DNA of 64,000 nt from Macrostomum hystrix (lineage: Eukaryota > Platyhelminthes > Macrostomidae): assembly GCA_950097015.1 (NCBI GenBank), contig CATNEN010000037.1:2345501-2409500 (forward strand), in the 5' to 3' direction. The stretch's first letter is position 1; every line of letters starts with the position of its first letter. Made by a program: the position numbers and the translations under genes. Positions 40,315 through 51,323 of this stretch are shown here, piece after piece. The notes under the pieces are model-generated. The model had not been told where the DNA came from. It worked only from the letters and a program-made list of their open reading frames with translations, and did no database searches.

Positions 40315-43300
40315 CTGGGGCGTTTTTTAGTTCAGAGAGAACTGTGCCTGTGGAAATCTTACAACAAAGGCGTGTGTGCTCAGGAGTCAGCGAAACTGGC
40401 AGAATTGCCTCCTCGCTGGCTTATTATAAGGAAATATTTTTTTTTAATAATAAAAATTTTTTGATAACTACGTCTTAATAAAGAGCCGCCTGACAGCAAA
40501 GACACATCATGACCCGCACTTTGAAGTTGCAAGTTCGCCACGCAAACGCCGGGGCCATCTGGGCTAGCAGTCGGGGCAGCTCCCTGTAGCCCTGATCCTC
40601 GATCCAGACCCTGCCACCACCACCGACGCTGACGGCGCCGCTGACGGGTCGACTTTCATCGTCCTGCAGAGCCACATCGGCCGGTTCTGCTGGCAGCCAA
40701 CCAGGATTGTCCCGATCGTCCGGCAGCCAGCTGAGGCTGGGCGAGCAGCCGAACATGAAGACATTGTTGTGACGCGAGTGACCGTGACAGTCGATGTACA
40801 CCACTGGCCGGCGACCGCTAGAGCACAGGTAGCTGAGGAGGCCCTAAGTAAAAAAGTAAAACAACGTTTGCAATTCAGGTCAATTCAGGAGTAACTGAAG
40901 CTTCAGGTCAATTCAGTAATAACTGAAGCTTCAGGTCAATTCAGGAGTAACTGAAGCTTCAGGTCAATTCAGTAATAACTGAAGCTTCAGGTCAATTCAG
41001 GAGTAACTGAAGCTTCAGGTCAATTCAGGAGTAACTGAAGCTTCAGGTCAATTCAGTAATAACTGAAGCTTCAGGTCAATTCAGGAGTAACTGAAGCTTC
41101 AGGTCAATTCAGGAGTAACTGAAGCTTTAGGTAAATTCAGGAGTAACTGAAGCTTCAGGTAAATTCAGGAGTAACTGAAGCTTCAGGTCAATTCAGGAGT
41201 AACTGAAGCTTCAGGTCAATGCAGGAGTAACTGAGCTTCAGGTCGATTCAGGAGTAACTGAGCTTCAGGTCAATGCAGGAGTAACTGAGCTTCAGGTCAA
41301 TTCAGGAGTAACTGAAGCTTCAGGTCAATTCAGGAGTAACTGAAGCTTCAGGTCAATTCAGGAGTAACTGAAGCTTCAGGTCAATTCAGGAGTAACTGAA
41401 GCTTCAGGTCAATTCAGGAGTAACTGAGCTTCAGGTCAATGCAGGAGTAACTGAGCTTCAGGTCAATTCAGGAGTAACTGAAGCTTCAGGTCAATTCAGG
41501 AGTAACTGAAGCTTCAGGTCAATTCAGGAGTAACTGAAGCTTCAGGTCAATCTTGCTGTAAATGAAGCCACACAGAATTAAACTTCTGTGCCTAAAGCCA
41601 ATTTTTATAAATTATGATAAAATCCAACGGCTTCATGGTGCATGCAGCAGGTGGATCGCAAAGCAGTGAGACACCTTGCAGTGAAAAATCTCTGGATGAG
41701 CTTGGCTACTCGGCGCCAACCAGGTCCGGTTCAAATCCTCCACAGCCAGTGAGCAGCGGTGGTTGCCGTTGATGACACCGTCAGGATTCAGCATTGGCAC
41801 GATTTTGAATACGAAACGGCGGCGCAGGAACCTGCGTTCGGAGAAGAAAGTTATCGGGGTGAAAGAGCATCAGGATTGAAGCCATTTAGAACGGAGCAAC
41901 GTTCGAGATTGCACGGAAACCCAGCTTTACATAGCAGCCCCAATGTGGCGCACCTGGCAGACGGGCTCAGCAGGTGGGCAACCAGACCGCGCACAACCCA
42001 GCTGGCGTTGGCCTCGCCAGGGTGCACCCGGCCGGTGATGAATACGCATGGCCGATCGCGCAGCTCAGCCGTATCAGCCGCCGGAGCCGTTACAGTCAAC
42101 AGTGGCAGCCGGTTTCCGCCTAGAGACTGGCAGAGCCATTGCTGATAGAAGGCTACGCTGGCGTCGCGAGACGCGACCAGTCGCCAGTCGTCCAGATCGG
42201 ACATGAGCCGTGAGTAGGTGTAGGGCACATAATAAGCCACGTAGCAGACATCACCGAGGTGGCGAAATGTCAGCGAAAATGAGGCCGTGTAATAGGGCTT
42301 AGTTCCGGCCTGGAATGTTTTTGAACGGAGCAAAGCTTGAGAACTGATTAAAAGTAAACTGAACCTGAACTGAAACTGAAACACCAACTGGACCTATTCA
42401 AACACCAACTGGACCTATTCAAACACCAACTGGACCTATTCAAACACCAACTGGACAACTGGACCTATTCAAACACCAAGTGGACCTATTTAAGCACCAA
42501 CTGGACCTATTCAAACACCAACTAGACCTATTCAAACAACTGGACCTATTCAAACACCAACTGGACCTATTCAAACACCAACTGGACTTATTCAAACAAC
42601 TGGACCTATTCAAACACTAACTGAACCTATTCAAACACCAACTGGACCTATTTATTTTAACATTAAAAAAAGTAAAAGCGAGAGCATAGAGAGCAACTCA
42701 AGATAGACCAAAAGCAAGAAGATAAAATTACCTGCTTGGCTCTCTGGTAGTGATTCCGATAGTAGCACACTCTATTGCCAGCTCGAAACCAATGCGGCCT
42801 GCCCAGTTGCGCTTCCCTATTACTAAAAAGCAAAGGTCGCATGCCGCAATTGAACTGCGAATTCGGCTTCTCGCAGTTGATAATATTGAAGCGATAGGCC
42901 ACATTGGGCTGAACATTGGCCAGCCGAAAATAGAACCACTGCGTGTGGCCTTTATGTCCGATATCCGGATTCATAACAAGGTCATATTCTCGCTCTCGGA
43001 TTTGAATAGCCCGACGTAGATTTCCAGACTCAAAGCGCGACTCAAAAATCAGGTGGTCAGCGCCGGAGCCCGTGAGCAGCCGTTCATCCTCGGCAGGTGG
43101 CGCCGGCTGTGTCCGAGGCGGCTGCTGATGACGCTGCTCGGCAACCAAGGCATCAAGATCGAAGACCACTCGATTCAACACGTCAGACGGATCGATCCAT
43201 CTGGCCAAAGGAGCAAAAAATCGGGGGGGGGGAAATAAATAATTAAACACAACAAAGATATTTATTCAATTGTAGTGCCCGTGTTCCTTAGCCGGTTTGA

Positions 43301-46233
43301 CAGTGTCGGCTGCCCGCCGTTGTTTCAGGCCGGTTTGGTTGGCTCGGCCTGGGCCTCTCTCACCCTCCACCTCCATCTCTGCTCTGCGTGCCCTATGTAG
43401 CCACCTGATTGGCTGGGCGCGAGCATTGTCTGCTAACCCTTAGCCCAGCCCTGCGTGGCTTTGCCCCTCCCGCCAATCCGCTCTGCGTATCTTGCCCGTC
43501 CACCCGGCCAATGCGTACAACTCAACCCATCCCTGCGCTCTGGTGCTTGATTTGGTGGTTTGTGCACCGCCTCCCCTGTCTGCCCCTCTCCCAGAGGTAG
43601 CTGCCCTATTTTTGCTATCATCTGCCCTCTCCGGCGATCGCGTTGAACTTTAAGATTCGAGCCCTAAAGACGGTCTCTAACTGCGAAGACTCAATTTATT
43701 GCATACAAATACACCAAACTCGTCAAAGAACTGTGTCATCCTGCGTTCCGATCGGTAAGCGCTTCATTCGTGTCTGTCCCAGCACGAATGAGTGCCAGCT
43801 CCGTACTGTACGATCTTACCTAGGAGAACTGCGTGAGCGTCCTAACACCACCAGTGCCAGGCTGAAGCAGCACGTCCTGGTTCAGTGATTACTCGTAGTT
43901 TACTTAATGGCACTGTAGGCCGGGGATCCCAAACCAACCACAGTCAAGAGTTCAAACAGTTACACAAATGAATCTATGGACCAAACCTCCTGGCATCCTC
44001 CAGCATGAGGTCGTTGGCGCACTCGCTTCGTCGAGTATCACAGGCCTCCCGACGAGGCGGCGGACAGACGCCAGACAACTCGGGCCCGGCTGCGATGACA
44101 AAATCTACGAGCGAACGAGCGACAGAACTGGGCGCGGCTGCGGTCGGCGAAGGCTGCTCCGGCAGGCCGGCGATGCTGCGACTGCGCAACGCCGATGATG
44201 CGGCCGCCGGTGCGAGTAGGGCCGACGTGGCTGAAACTGAGAGACGACGATCGGCTAGCAAATATTGACTCGTTACCACCGGCTGCCCGACTGCCAGGTT
44301 CGCCAGGCTTGGCAGACTCGGCGACGGTATCAGCTGGGCAGCCGAGCAGGCCAACGCGCACTTGGCTTTCATCGGGTCGTAGCCGAGCAGTTCGGGCTCC
44401 AGATGACCGTAGACGGAGCGGAGTTCATCGGCTGAACGCGGGTCCGGACCGCCGATACCATCGTCTGCGAACTGGCCGGACTGTTGCTTCTGCTGCTGCT
44501 GTTGCTGCTGCTTCTTCGCGTCGCCATTGCCAGAACTATCCTCCTCATCGCTGTCGCAGGCGAATGCAGTTGAATCTTCAGGATCTTCAGTGTCTGCGTC
44601 TGCGTCTGCGTCCACAGTGACAGAAGCGGCTAAGCTGACCAGCAGCTCCAGCATTGCCGGGGTGTAAGGCGACAGCGGGCTGGGCACAGGCAGGCAGACG
44701 CGGGGCGCGCAGTAGCGCAGGACGATGCAGGCTCCGGCGCTTAGCAGCTCGCCACTGGAACCGGATGCCCCACGGAGGCAGAGGTTGTACAGAGTGTCCG
44801 GGCCTCCAGCCGAGTGGAATGCAGCTCTGCCGGCTTTGCTGACGGTGATGTTGCGCAGGATTTGGATGATAGCTCGCAACAGAGGTGCGCGCTGTCGCTG
44901 CTGCTGACTGCCACTGGCTGATGTTCCGAAGCTACCTGGCGCGTTGGTAACGATCGACCTCAGGAGCTCCATCAGCGCCGCAGAAGCGCCGCTGGCGATG
45001 GCCCGACTGGCGTTGGCGCGTGCACGAGTGATCTGAGCGAGCGCCTCCGCTGCTTGTCGCATCGGGCCCGGCTGTGGCTGGCGCCAGGCAGCGGCCGTGC
45101 CAGCAGCACCGCCGCCGCGACCGCCCTCGGACAGCAGGCGCAGCAGCAGCTGGACAGCGCCATGCCGGCCGAGGCTTGTCGAGCTCTGTCGGCTAACCGC
45201 GTAGGCGCGCAGCAGTCGAAGCAGAGGCCCGGCGCCCCGGCCGGACAATCCGTGTCGCAAGAGGTTCAGCACAACCGGGGCGCACTGGCACAGACGCGCC
45301 TTGGTGGCCAGGCGTTTGTCCTTTGGCCCCAGTCTGGCGAGAACCTGCGCGTTTGATTCGGTTGCAAGCTATTTGTTAACAATAACTGAATTGAAACGGA
45401 AAGAATAAAATTGAGGCCATATTTGCAGCCAGTGACAGCCGCAGCTGTTCAGCTAATGCTAGTGCTCACCAATTTCAAAACTGCGTGAACTGAATTAGGA
45501 ATCGAGTATCTCAACCGGAGGACATAGATTCAAACTCCCGAACCTCGACATCCGTCGGATCAACGTATTCTAACTTTACGTAATCAACAAATATAAAGTG
45601 CTGAAAGAAAATATTGCTTGTCTTTTAGGCTCCGCCAGGCCTATATGTGACTCACCAGATGCAGCTGCAGCAGGGCCGACTCGCTGACCGCTGACGATCG
45701 CCACTCCGATGCGATCGCCTGGCACACGGCCTGCGTGGCGCCCAGCCTAACAAAGATTCGAGCTCGCTGGCCAGTCTTTGTCTGGCCCAGCAGCTCCAGC
45801 ATGCAGTTGGCGGTGGCTAGGTGTACATCCCGGTCAGACACGGCTTGCAGGGTCAGCACGAGACTCTGGGCGTAGTTTGCTTTGCGCAAGAGAACGTCTC
45901 TATGGATATTTTCTGTGGATTGAATTCGGTCGTCAATTTTTATTTCTTCTAGATTAGAAAAAACTTCAATGCTATAAACGAACCTTGGCTTTGCAAAGCC
46001 TGCTGCAGTTTTGTCACTATGACGCGAACGTGAGCAATCTCTTCAGCTTTGGTCTTGAACTGGGAAGTTGTCTTGTGAAACCTGACCAGAGCATCAAAGC
46101 CTGCATGGATTTTACTTCTAAAATAACAAAAAATAATTAGCATATAATTGCAAATAATTTAATAACTTTTAATAAGAATAAAAATGTATATTGAAGTTTA
46201 AAAATATATTAAATAAAAAACTTACGACTCCAT
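39922..46233 (-). CDS. AGTPBP1: Cytosolic carboxypeptidase, CCP1 type (tubulin deglutamylase), complete, nine coding exons
   Basis: This M14D zinc carboxypeptidase removes glutamates from tubulin tails and side chains. Exons in transcript order are 46226-46233, 45984-46117, 45656-45912, 43987-45344, 42732-43200, 41954-42309, 41675-41831, 40520-40843 and 39922-40314. They sum to 3,456 bases, 1,151 residues plus stop, with consistent phases (human CCP1 is 1,226 aa). An N-terminal ARM-like helical region (to about residue 340) is followed by an acidic and polyQ linker. The M14D N-domain follows ([28 protein letters not shown]), then the catalytic domain. Zinc ligands are His838 and Glu841 ([11 protein letters not shown]) and His933 (IDCHGHS); the catalytic Glu is 1047 (AYTLEAS). 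The ARM-like N-terminus favours CCP1/CCP4 over CCP2, 3, 5 and 6. The C-terminus is very acidic. Confidence 0.95.
40366..40424 (+). repeat. SINE family B tail fragment (last CCP1 intron)
   Basis: The plus strand reads gtgtgctcaggagtcagcga, then aactggcagaattgcctcct and cgctggct. This matches the complement of the distal end of the 32.6-kb SINE almost base for base. The short intron (40315-40519) is largely built around it. Confidence 0.75.
40520..40843 (-). CDS. AGTPBP1: CCP1 coding exon 8 (third zinc ligand)
   Basis: From acceptor ACTTAG it encodes [36 protein letters not shown] and [15 protein letters not shown]. The His of DCHGHS is the third zinc ligand. I placed the donor at GTGCGG (40519) because it restores family spacing to the next exon; a site six bases on (GTCATG) is a weaker alternative. 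Confidence 0.9.
40870..41560. repeat. Minisatellite, 28-bp unit, about 25 copies (CCP1 intron 7)
   Basis: The unit is based on aattcaggagtaactgaagc followed by ttcaggtc; a one-base-shorter GAGCTTC variant and AGTAATAAC variants recur. Confidence 0.96.
41675..41831 (-). CDS. AGTPBP1: CCP1 coding exon 7
   Basis: Acceptor ACGCAG completes the Arg codon. It encodes [40 protein letters not shown] and [12 protein letters not shown]. The NPDG and RCSL..EDLNR motifs are diagnostic of cytosolic carboxypeptidases. The donor is GTGTCT at 41674. Confidence 0.95.
41954..42309 (-). CDS. AGTPBP1: CCP1 coding exon 6 (first zinc ligands)
   Basis: It encodes [31 protein letters not shown] and the zinc motif [15 protein letters not shown], ending LLSPSA plus AG of an Arg codon at donor GTGCGC (41952-41953). 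The frame past the donor is intronic. Confidence 0.94.
42395..42655. repeat. Minisatellite, 21-bp unit, about 12 copies (CCP1 intron 5)
   Basis: The unit is cctattcaaacaccaactgg plus one base, with some copies missing internal segments. It fills most of the intron between exons 5 and 6. Confidence 0.92.
42732..43200 (-). CDS. AGTPBP1: CCP1 coding exon 5 (M14D N-domain)
   Basis: From acceptor TGGCCAG it encodes [57 protein letters not shown] and [20 protein letters not shown]. The donor GTAATT begins at 42731 in phase 0. Confidence 0.94.
43201..43985. other. GC-rich CCP1 intron 4 with transposon-like sequence
   Basis: Unlike other introns here it is GC-rich from 43270 to 43640. A plus-strand open frame at 43643-43888 ends in a stretch loosely like a SAP motif ([20 protein letters not shown]). 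It may be a fragment of a retroelement, but I cannot name it. Confidence 0.35.
43987..45344 (-). CDS. AGTPBP1: CCP1 coding exon 4 (ARM-like region and variable linker)
   Basis: This large 1,358-base exon starts [19 protein letters not shown], matching the conserved IGPKDKK block of the family, and continues through ARM-like helices ([20 protein letters not shown]). A linker follows with an acidic run, a polyQ run and Ser/Ala-rich sequence. It ends at donor GTTTGG (43985), two bases into an Arg codon. The stop a few codons past the donor is intronic. Confidence 0.9.
45656..45912 (-). CDS. AGTPBP1: CCP1 coding exon 3
   Basis: Acceptor ATCCACAG completes a Glu codon. It encodes [20 protein letters not shown] through [10 protein letters not shown], part of the ARM-like repeats, and ends in phase 0 at donor GTGAGT (45655). 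Confidence 0.9.
45984..46117 (-). CDS. AGTPBP1: CCP1 coding exon 2
   Basis: From acceptor ATTTTAG it encodes [20 protein letters not shown], then [20 protein letters not shown], similar to the first helices of vertebrate CCP1 (KILHLAQSQE region). The donor is GTTCGT at 45983, phase 1. Confidence 0.85.
46226..46233 (-). CDS. AGTPBP1: CCP1 coding exon 1, eight coding bases
   Basis: ATG GAG TC is followed at once by the strong donor GTAAGT (intron from 46225). The phase 2 end joins the A that opens the next exon to give Met-Glu-Ser-Ser-Lys-Ile. No other in-frame ATG with a donor was found nearby. The exon's 5' UTR limit is unknown. Confidence 0.75.
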
Positions 46234-47650
46234 GCTCTACAGCCAGTTTTTTATCAACTTGAGCCAGTCAGTTTAATCTCTGAAATTGTTTTGGTAGGCC
46301 AGATAAACTGACAGCACACATTTAAGTAGTAAATAAGAACCAAATATACCTGAGATAAACTAGCAGAATTCAAACAGTGCTATATGATTTGTGGATTTTA
46401 GAAAAACTTATAGACTGTAATTGTTATTATTCATATTGCATTCATGAAAATTAATTAAACAAAAAATTCTACAGTTTTCTCCAGAAAAAAATGCTGCTGA
46501 ATTATTGAAGTAACTGTTTCACTGTAAAAATGGAATCAGTAACAAGGTAAAATAAAAAAATGAATGAATTTTAACAAGATTGCAATTTTCAAGCCTATCA
46601 TACCATCCCACCAATGACTAATGCTCTGGACTGAGGTTTACACAGTAAATTTCAATGCATTGAAATATGATTTAAAGTTTCCTAGATACTCGGGTTAAAG
46701 AAAACTTTTGTCCTATAGTATAGTAACTTATAATCGCATCATATTTAGAAACATTTTTTATCTGAATTACAGTAGATGTGTAGTAGTAGCATATTGATTG
46801 CTGTCATATTTGTATTTGTGCAAATATATATAAAATATTAGAAACATCAAACATGCAAATATATCTACAAAGTTTTATAAAAGAAAGAATACTGTTGCTT
46901 AAATACTAACATCTGAGCTGCTTAAAGGAACAAAATTTAACTGCTAAAACAGCTATGAAAGGACAAAGGAGAGGATACGGAGAGACTAAACATATTATTA
47001 ACTATTCATTCTTCAGTTCTACACAAACGGGCAAAAGGCGACTCGAAATGAGATACTATGTTCATTAACTCGGTGATTTACATAGATAAATTGCCTAAAA
47101 TGCGCAATTTCTGTGCCAAAAAGGCACAGGCACTTAATAGAAAACCATCACTGTACTCCGACATATTAAAATAGCGTGAAGCGAGAGCATGTTGAATTTG
47201 TCGCCAAACAACTTTTGCGCGACACTTTTATAAAACGTATAACAAAAGGGCCGTGATACTTACGTGCTTAATATCAACGACCACTAGGATTTTCATTACT
47301 TCTTATAAAACTTGCTTAATTATTAAAAAAAGGTCAACAACAATGCATGCTCGAAAAAAGAAAAAAGATTAGACCCAACGAACATTAAACCCAACGATTT
47401 TCCGTATATTTGTTTGCCATTTCACTACATTTACTTAATATACTTAGTTACCGTCGTTAATACTCATATTATTAATGATGACAGACGAAAAGTTTAGTAA
47501 TACGTATTCTGTTTTTATCTTTAATTATATTATTCTTTAAACACTATACATTTTTATTGCTTCAGCATGCAGGTGGCATTTATTAATCATACATTATAAT
47601 ATTTAGTTACCAAAAGCATTTATTAAAAATTCCGGCCGAAATAACTTTAC
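46234..47650. other. AT-rich intergenic stretch upstream of CCP1
   Basis: It likely contains the CCP1 5' UTR and promoter; no specific element or other gene was recognised. Confidence 0.45.
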
Positions 47651-47689
47651 TCTAGACCAAGACTGCTTCTGCCCATTCTTTCTTTCTCG

Positions 47690-48480
47690 CGGAACAACCG
47701 CCACAGTGACTTGCACGCCTCGGAATTTGGCAGAGTCGCTGATCGAGGCTCATGATCCTCTGCTAGTAAGCGTAACTCCTGTCTTCCGCTGGTTCCCCGC
47801 AGAGTCTGCAGTTAGGCTGCTAGGCCTATCAAGCAGCTCCGGGTGGTGTCCCATCCTGAAACTTAGGTAGTCGCACCGCTCCTACCGGCTCCAGTTCTTT
47901 TACTTCGCCCAGCTTATCGCCTTGTCGCCTTGTATGTCCATCTCGAGCGGCCGAGCTGCGATTCCATCTTGGACTCCGTGGCAGTCGAAATGGCTATCTT
48001 GGCTGCTTGCCAAGTCCATGTCTGGCGTCGTGCTTCCACCTGTCTTACTTCCTCTGCCTCAATACCTTCGACGTGACCTGCGGCCCACTTCAGCTCCAAT
48101 CGTCGACCTCTCCAGCTGTCCACGGTATTCCAGCTCACGGAAATTGCAGTCAAAACGTTTTGTGCCGGGCTCAGTTTGCCAGTGAGTCCAAGCATTGTAC
48201 ATTTGTACTGCCATCAGTATGGCTTCCCCCTCAGCTTGGGTGGACGAGCATGCTGATCTGCAGCTTCACAGCTCCTGTAACCTTAACTAAACTCCGATAG
48301 ACTAACCATGCCGGCTCTCTCTTCCCCTCCTTATTCACGGATCCATCCGTAAAGATCAGCCACTCAGCCTCAGTGCTGCGTAGCTATTCTACTACTTCTT
48401 TTCTGCTCTCTTCTGCCTCCTCCTTCCTGGCGCCCAGCGGCTCAAACTTAAAAGTAGTTTCGGTCGGCTCCCATGGTGGT
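47690..48480 (-). pseudogene. Non-LTR retrotransposon 3' end: RNase H and zinc-knuckle relic
   Basis: On the minus strand the order is KRPPWEPTETTFKF, then AEWLIFTDGSVNKEGKRE (RNase H first Asp), AEGEAILMAVQMYNAW (catalytic Glu), LELKWAAGHVEGIEAEEV (the W.PGH.GI.GNE block, degraded), and a CRLCGEPAEDR zinc-knuckle-like piece. This order is that of Jockey/I/R1-type elements. In-frame stops and at least two frame changes are present, and the third Asp block reads LTAISVSWN, so it is dead. Sequence up to about 48890 may be more of the same element, but I cannot recognise a reverse transcriptase there. Confidence 0.75.
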
Positions 48481-48999
48481 CTCTTCAGCGTCGAGTCGTC
48501 AGGTCTTGGCATCCCAATGCGTCTCCACCATGACCTTACATAGCCTCTTCCAGCATGTAGTCCTGCCATCCAGCGAAGGAAGAGAGCCGATACTGGAGAA
48601 GCTGAGAAGCCTTGCAGTTGAGCATAGCACGTGCAGGCTGGGCGACCTGAAAGCACACAACCCAGCATGCGGGACGGAAATGCGGAGGAAGATGAGTGAG
48701 GAGAGGCAATGTGATGAATGGATATCGTACAACGAGGCGATCCTGCTGAACGACGGCAGCCCAACGCGTCGCGCGACCAACATGGAGCTGATGGCGCAGG
48801 ACCAGCTCTCGCGAGCGGCGAGATGGAAATCGCCCAGAAAGACAGTTCGCGGCCAGATCTCTCTTTGTCTACGATTATTACTACCATAGACTATGATGCT
48901 AGTGGCATCAGCTTGGCTGCGTTTTGAATTGCTAAGTGCAAAGTTCCAATTGGTTGAGCTTTGAAACAAAGTTGTAAATAAAGATGCAGGGATATGCAG

Positions 49000-49430
49000 C
49001 TTATGGTATCGCGTTCAAAGCTGTCCTTCGGCCAGAAACTTTGAATATCTCGTCGGTCTGAAGGGCTTGCGATTTGATTATACTCGTAGTTTCCCTTTTT
49101 CAAAAAGTGGCTCGTGTTCTGCTGTTTCGATTGATTGTGTTGATCCGTTCGGGCGCAGCACAAAAAATATAATCAAATATGTATCAGCTTTGATTGTGAA
49201 AAATAATTTCATTGTGTGAAATGCAATTCAAGACATTTGCATAAAATATATCAGGACTGATTAATTCAGCGATATTTTCAGGCGTCACGAATTAGCGAAT
49301 TATAAATAGGACGCACAGGTTCGTGAATTCATAGGTGAGCACACGGATATATAACACTGTTAATTAAGTCATTCGTCATGCACTAGCGAGCGAGCGCGTT
49401 TGCAAGCAGCATGCACATTCAAAGGAGTAC
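49000..49430. other. Upstream region of peptide gene 1
   Basis: No coding feature was recognised before the TATA box at 49438. Confidence 0.4.
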
Positions 49431-49437
49431 AGCTGTG

Positions 49438-49445
49438 TATAAATA
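49438..49445 (+). promoter_or_regulatory. TATA box of peptide gene 1
   Basis: TATAAATA lies 80 bases before the ATG. A start about 30 bases downstream would give a 5' UTR of roughly 50 bases. Confidence 0.65.
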
Positions 49446-49517
49446 GCCAACGACAGACTAGCGGAAAGCAATATTTGTCGCTTTCATTTTTCGTCTATCA
49501 ATCAAGCACTGTCTGCC

Positions 49518-49862
49518 ATGAATAAGGTTGCGGTGAAGCCGCTGTTTCTCCTGGCAGTCGCTGTCTGCCTGTTCAACTCCAGCCTGCAGCAGCAAAGCAC
49601 CCCGCCGCCAGGCCAGGATCGGATACCCCTGGAGATTGCCGACGAGCAGACAGCCCGGATGCTGACCAATCCGGAGCTGATGAAGCTGGTTCTGGCCAAC
49701 ACCAACACCGAGGGTCATCACACTAGCAGCGGTGGGCTGCGGCGTTCAAGGCGGTCGACCAAAATGTGGGGCTACGACCTAGCTTGTCGCATTGGTACTG
49801 AAGATTGTCTGCGCGTTTGCAACACCCAGTCCTTCACCTGCTGTTGCTTCGTCCGGCCCTAA
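49518..49862 (+). CDS. Secreted cysteine-rich prepropeptide 1
   Basis: The intronless frame encodes 114 residues. Residues 1-25 form a signal peptide (MNKVAVKPLFLLAVAVCL...). Residues about 26-74 form a pro region without cysteines. A multibasic site RRSRR (75-79) would release a 35-residue mature peptide. Its six cysteines at 90, 97, 101, 108, 109 and 110 give C-x6-C-x3-C-x6-CCC. This is the layout of secreted toxins, antimicrobial peptides or some neuropeptides; I do not recognise the family and assign no activity. A paralogue lies 1.9 kb downstream. A TATA box is upstream and an ATTAAA hexamer is at 50005-50010. The start is fixed by the signal peptide and by the shared ATG context in the paralogue. 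Confidence 0.88.
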   Translation: MNKVAVKPLFLLAVAVCLFNSSLQQQSTPPPGQDRIPLEIADEQTARMLTNPELMKLVLANTNTEGHHTSSGGLRRSRRSTKMWGYDLACRIGTEDCLRVCNTQSFTCCCFVRP

Positions 49863-49869
49863 AGCTCAA

Positions 49870-50457
49870 GATAAAGACTCAAATTATAGTTTCGAAGCCT
49901 CGCAGAAATAGAAATTTACGTGTAGTGCTTCGAGTTAGTTTATTGCCATAGTGCTTAGCTGTCTTTGACTTACCGTCTTTGCCTAGCTTAGTGTAGAAAA
50001 GCAAATTAAACATCCCAAGATTTCGTGATTGCAGTCCTTTTTATTTTCGTGTTCGCTCATACAAAAGATCAACCAGCTGATACTGCATGCGTGCACACAA
50101 GACAATCAACTGCATGTTTGTTGTTAAGATTTTATGGGAAATATACAGAGCAGAGACAATCCTGTCTCGAAGCAATCTTCTAAATATTTTATAATCAACA
50201 GCCTCTGACTCACAATTATAGGTTTTGTTCGCAGGCGTGTGGTTGCAAAGTCAAAGATTCAATGATTTCCAAGCCTTCAAATGGACGCGCATTGAACGTT
50301 CTACACAACAAATCTATAGTACATTTTTACACGAATACGTATGCGAGTATAATACTTGGCAATGAACCGATTAGCAAGCAGTTTGTTTCCGCTTGACGTA
50401 CAGTTCTCGCTAGTTTTTACTTTTTTTCATAAACACGAAGAAGGGAATGAGATCAGA
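49870..50457. other. 3' UTR and spacer after peptide gene 1
   Basis: AT-rich; the ATTAAA at 50005-50010 is a possible poly(A) signal. Nothing else recognised. Confidence 0.4.
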
Positions 50458-50715
50458 CCCGCAGCCTAGCGAGAGTCCATTCTGCTACTTACTCCTGAAC
50501 GCACATGCGCAGGTATACCGCATGCAGGCACTCAAACAGGCGGGCTTTGATCATCAGTGAGTATATGCGCTCGCAATGTGCCTTGGGAGTTGGGGCCAAA
50601 AGTGGCGTAAATTGCACGACAAGCCCCCGGCTGCGCTCCGACTTAATGTGGTCTCGACGCGAAATCGAGCTAAGGATCGCCTTAGCATTGCACGCCTTAA
50701 ACGCGCTGACATGTA
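50458..50715 (-). repeat. SINE family B copy, diverged
   Basis: Plus-strand reading begins agacccgcagcctagcgaga and keeps gtgccttgggagttgg, gtggcgtaaattgcacgaca and a degenerate tRNA-like end near 50660-50710. It aligns to the copies at 7.25 and 32.56 kb and lies between the two peptide genes. Confidence 0.8.
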
Positions 50716-51315
50716 AACCCCCCATGACATCCTATACCGTATTACACTATTGGAGTGTTACGTTGTCTTAGGCTACACCAAAAACAGATGGGTTTTCACC
50801 ACTGTCGGTCGACAAAAAAGAGTCCCATGTAGAGCTCGACATGATTAATTCATAAATTTGTATGCGTAATAGCTGAAAAAAGCTGCTTTAATGTATTTTA
50901 CTTCACCACCAGACTGAACAGATTATGCCAAAAATATAAATAATAAATGTAATTCATATATTCATAAAGCAAAATCAAATATTTATGGGATGCAAATTAA
51001 TTGTCATTGGTCAATTCATTTAGTTCCCTGATTAATCAGCAAACAAACAGTAACAGAAGGTGAAAATCATTTTGCATAAACAGCCGAAAGAGGAATAAAT
51101 ATCAGTTATGTAACTTGATACCAACCAATAATTTGCTTAATAATGTGGTTCCCTCAGCTTCGATAATTGATATGCTGTTTCTTTAATAAGGATTAATAAA
51201 GATTAAGCATTAATTAGCTCGTATATAGGCCTGGTACACTAACAAGTGCCCCACAGTCCTAGAAAATTATGCATCCGCTCTCTTATGCAAGAAACAAATA
51301 AACAAATGACTTCGA
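50716..51315. other. Spacer between peptide genes, no gene seen
   Basis: AT-rich spacer without recognised coding sequence. Confidence 0.45.
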
Positions 51316-51323
51316 TATAAATA
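51316..51323 (+). promoter_or_regulatory. TATA box of peptide gene 2
   Basis: TATAAATA lies 89 bases before the ATG, at a similar distance to that of gene 1, but the flanking sequence is unrelated. Confidence 0.55.

Noticed and set aside
42663..42731. Extension of CCP1 exon 5 past 42732 as coding sequence
   Set aside because: A GTAATT donor and the perfect phase match to the next exon place this part in the intron.
43643..43888. Plus-strand 81-codon frame in CCP1 intron 4 with a SAP-like stretch
   Set aside because: Single weak motif, no neighbours from a known element; kept only as a note on the intron.
48473..48889. Plus-strand 138-codon frame opposite the retrotransposon relic
   Set aside because: No homology recognised; the minus strand carries the interpretable retroelement sequence.
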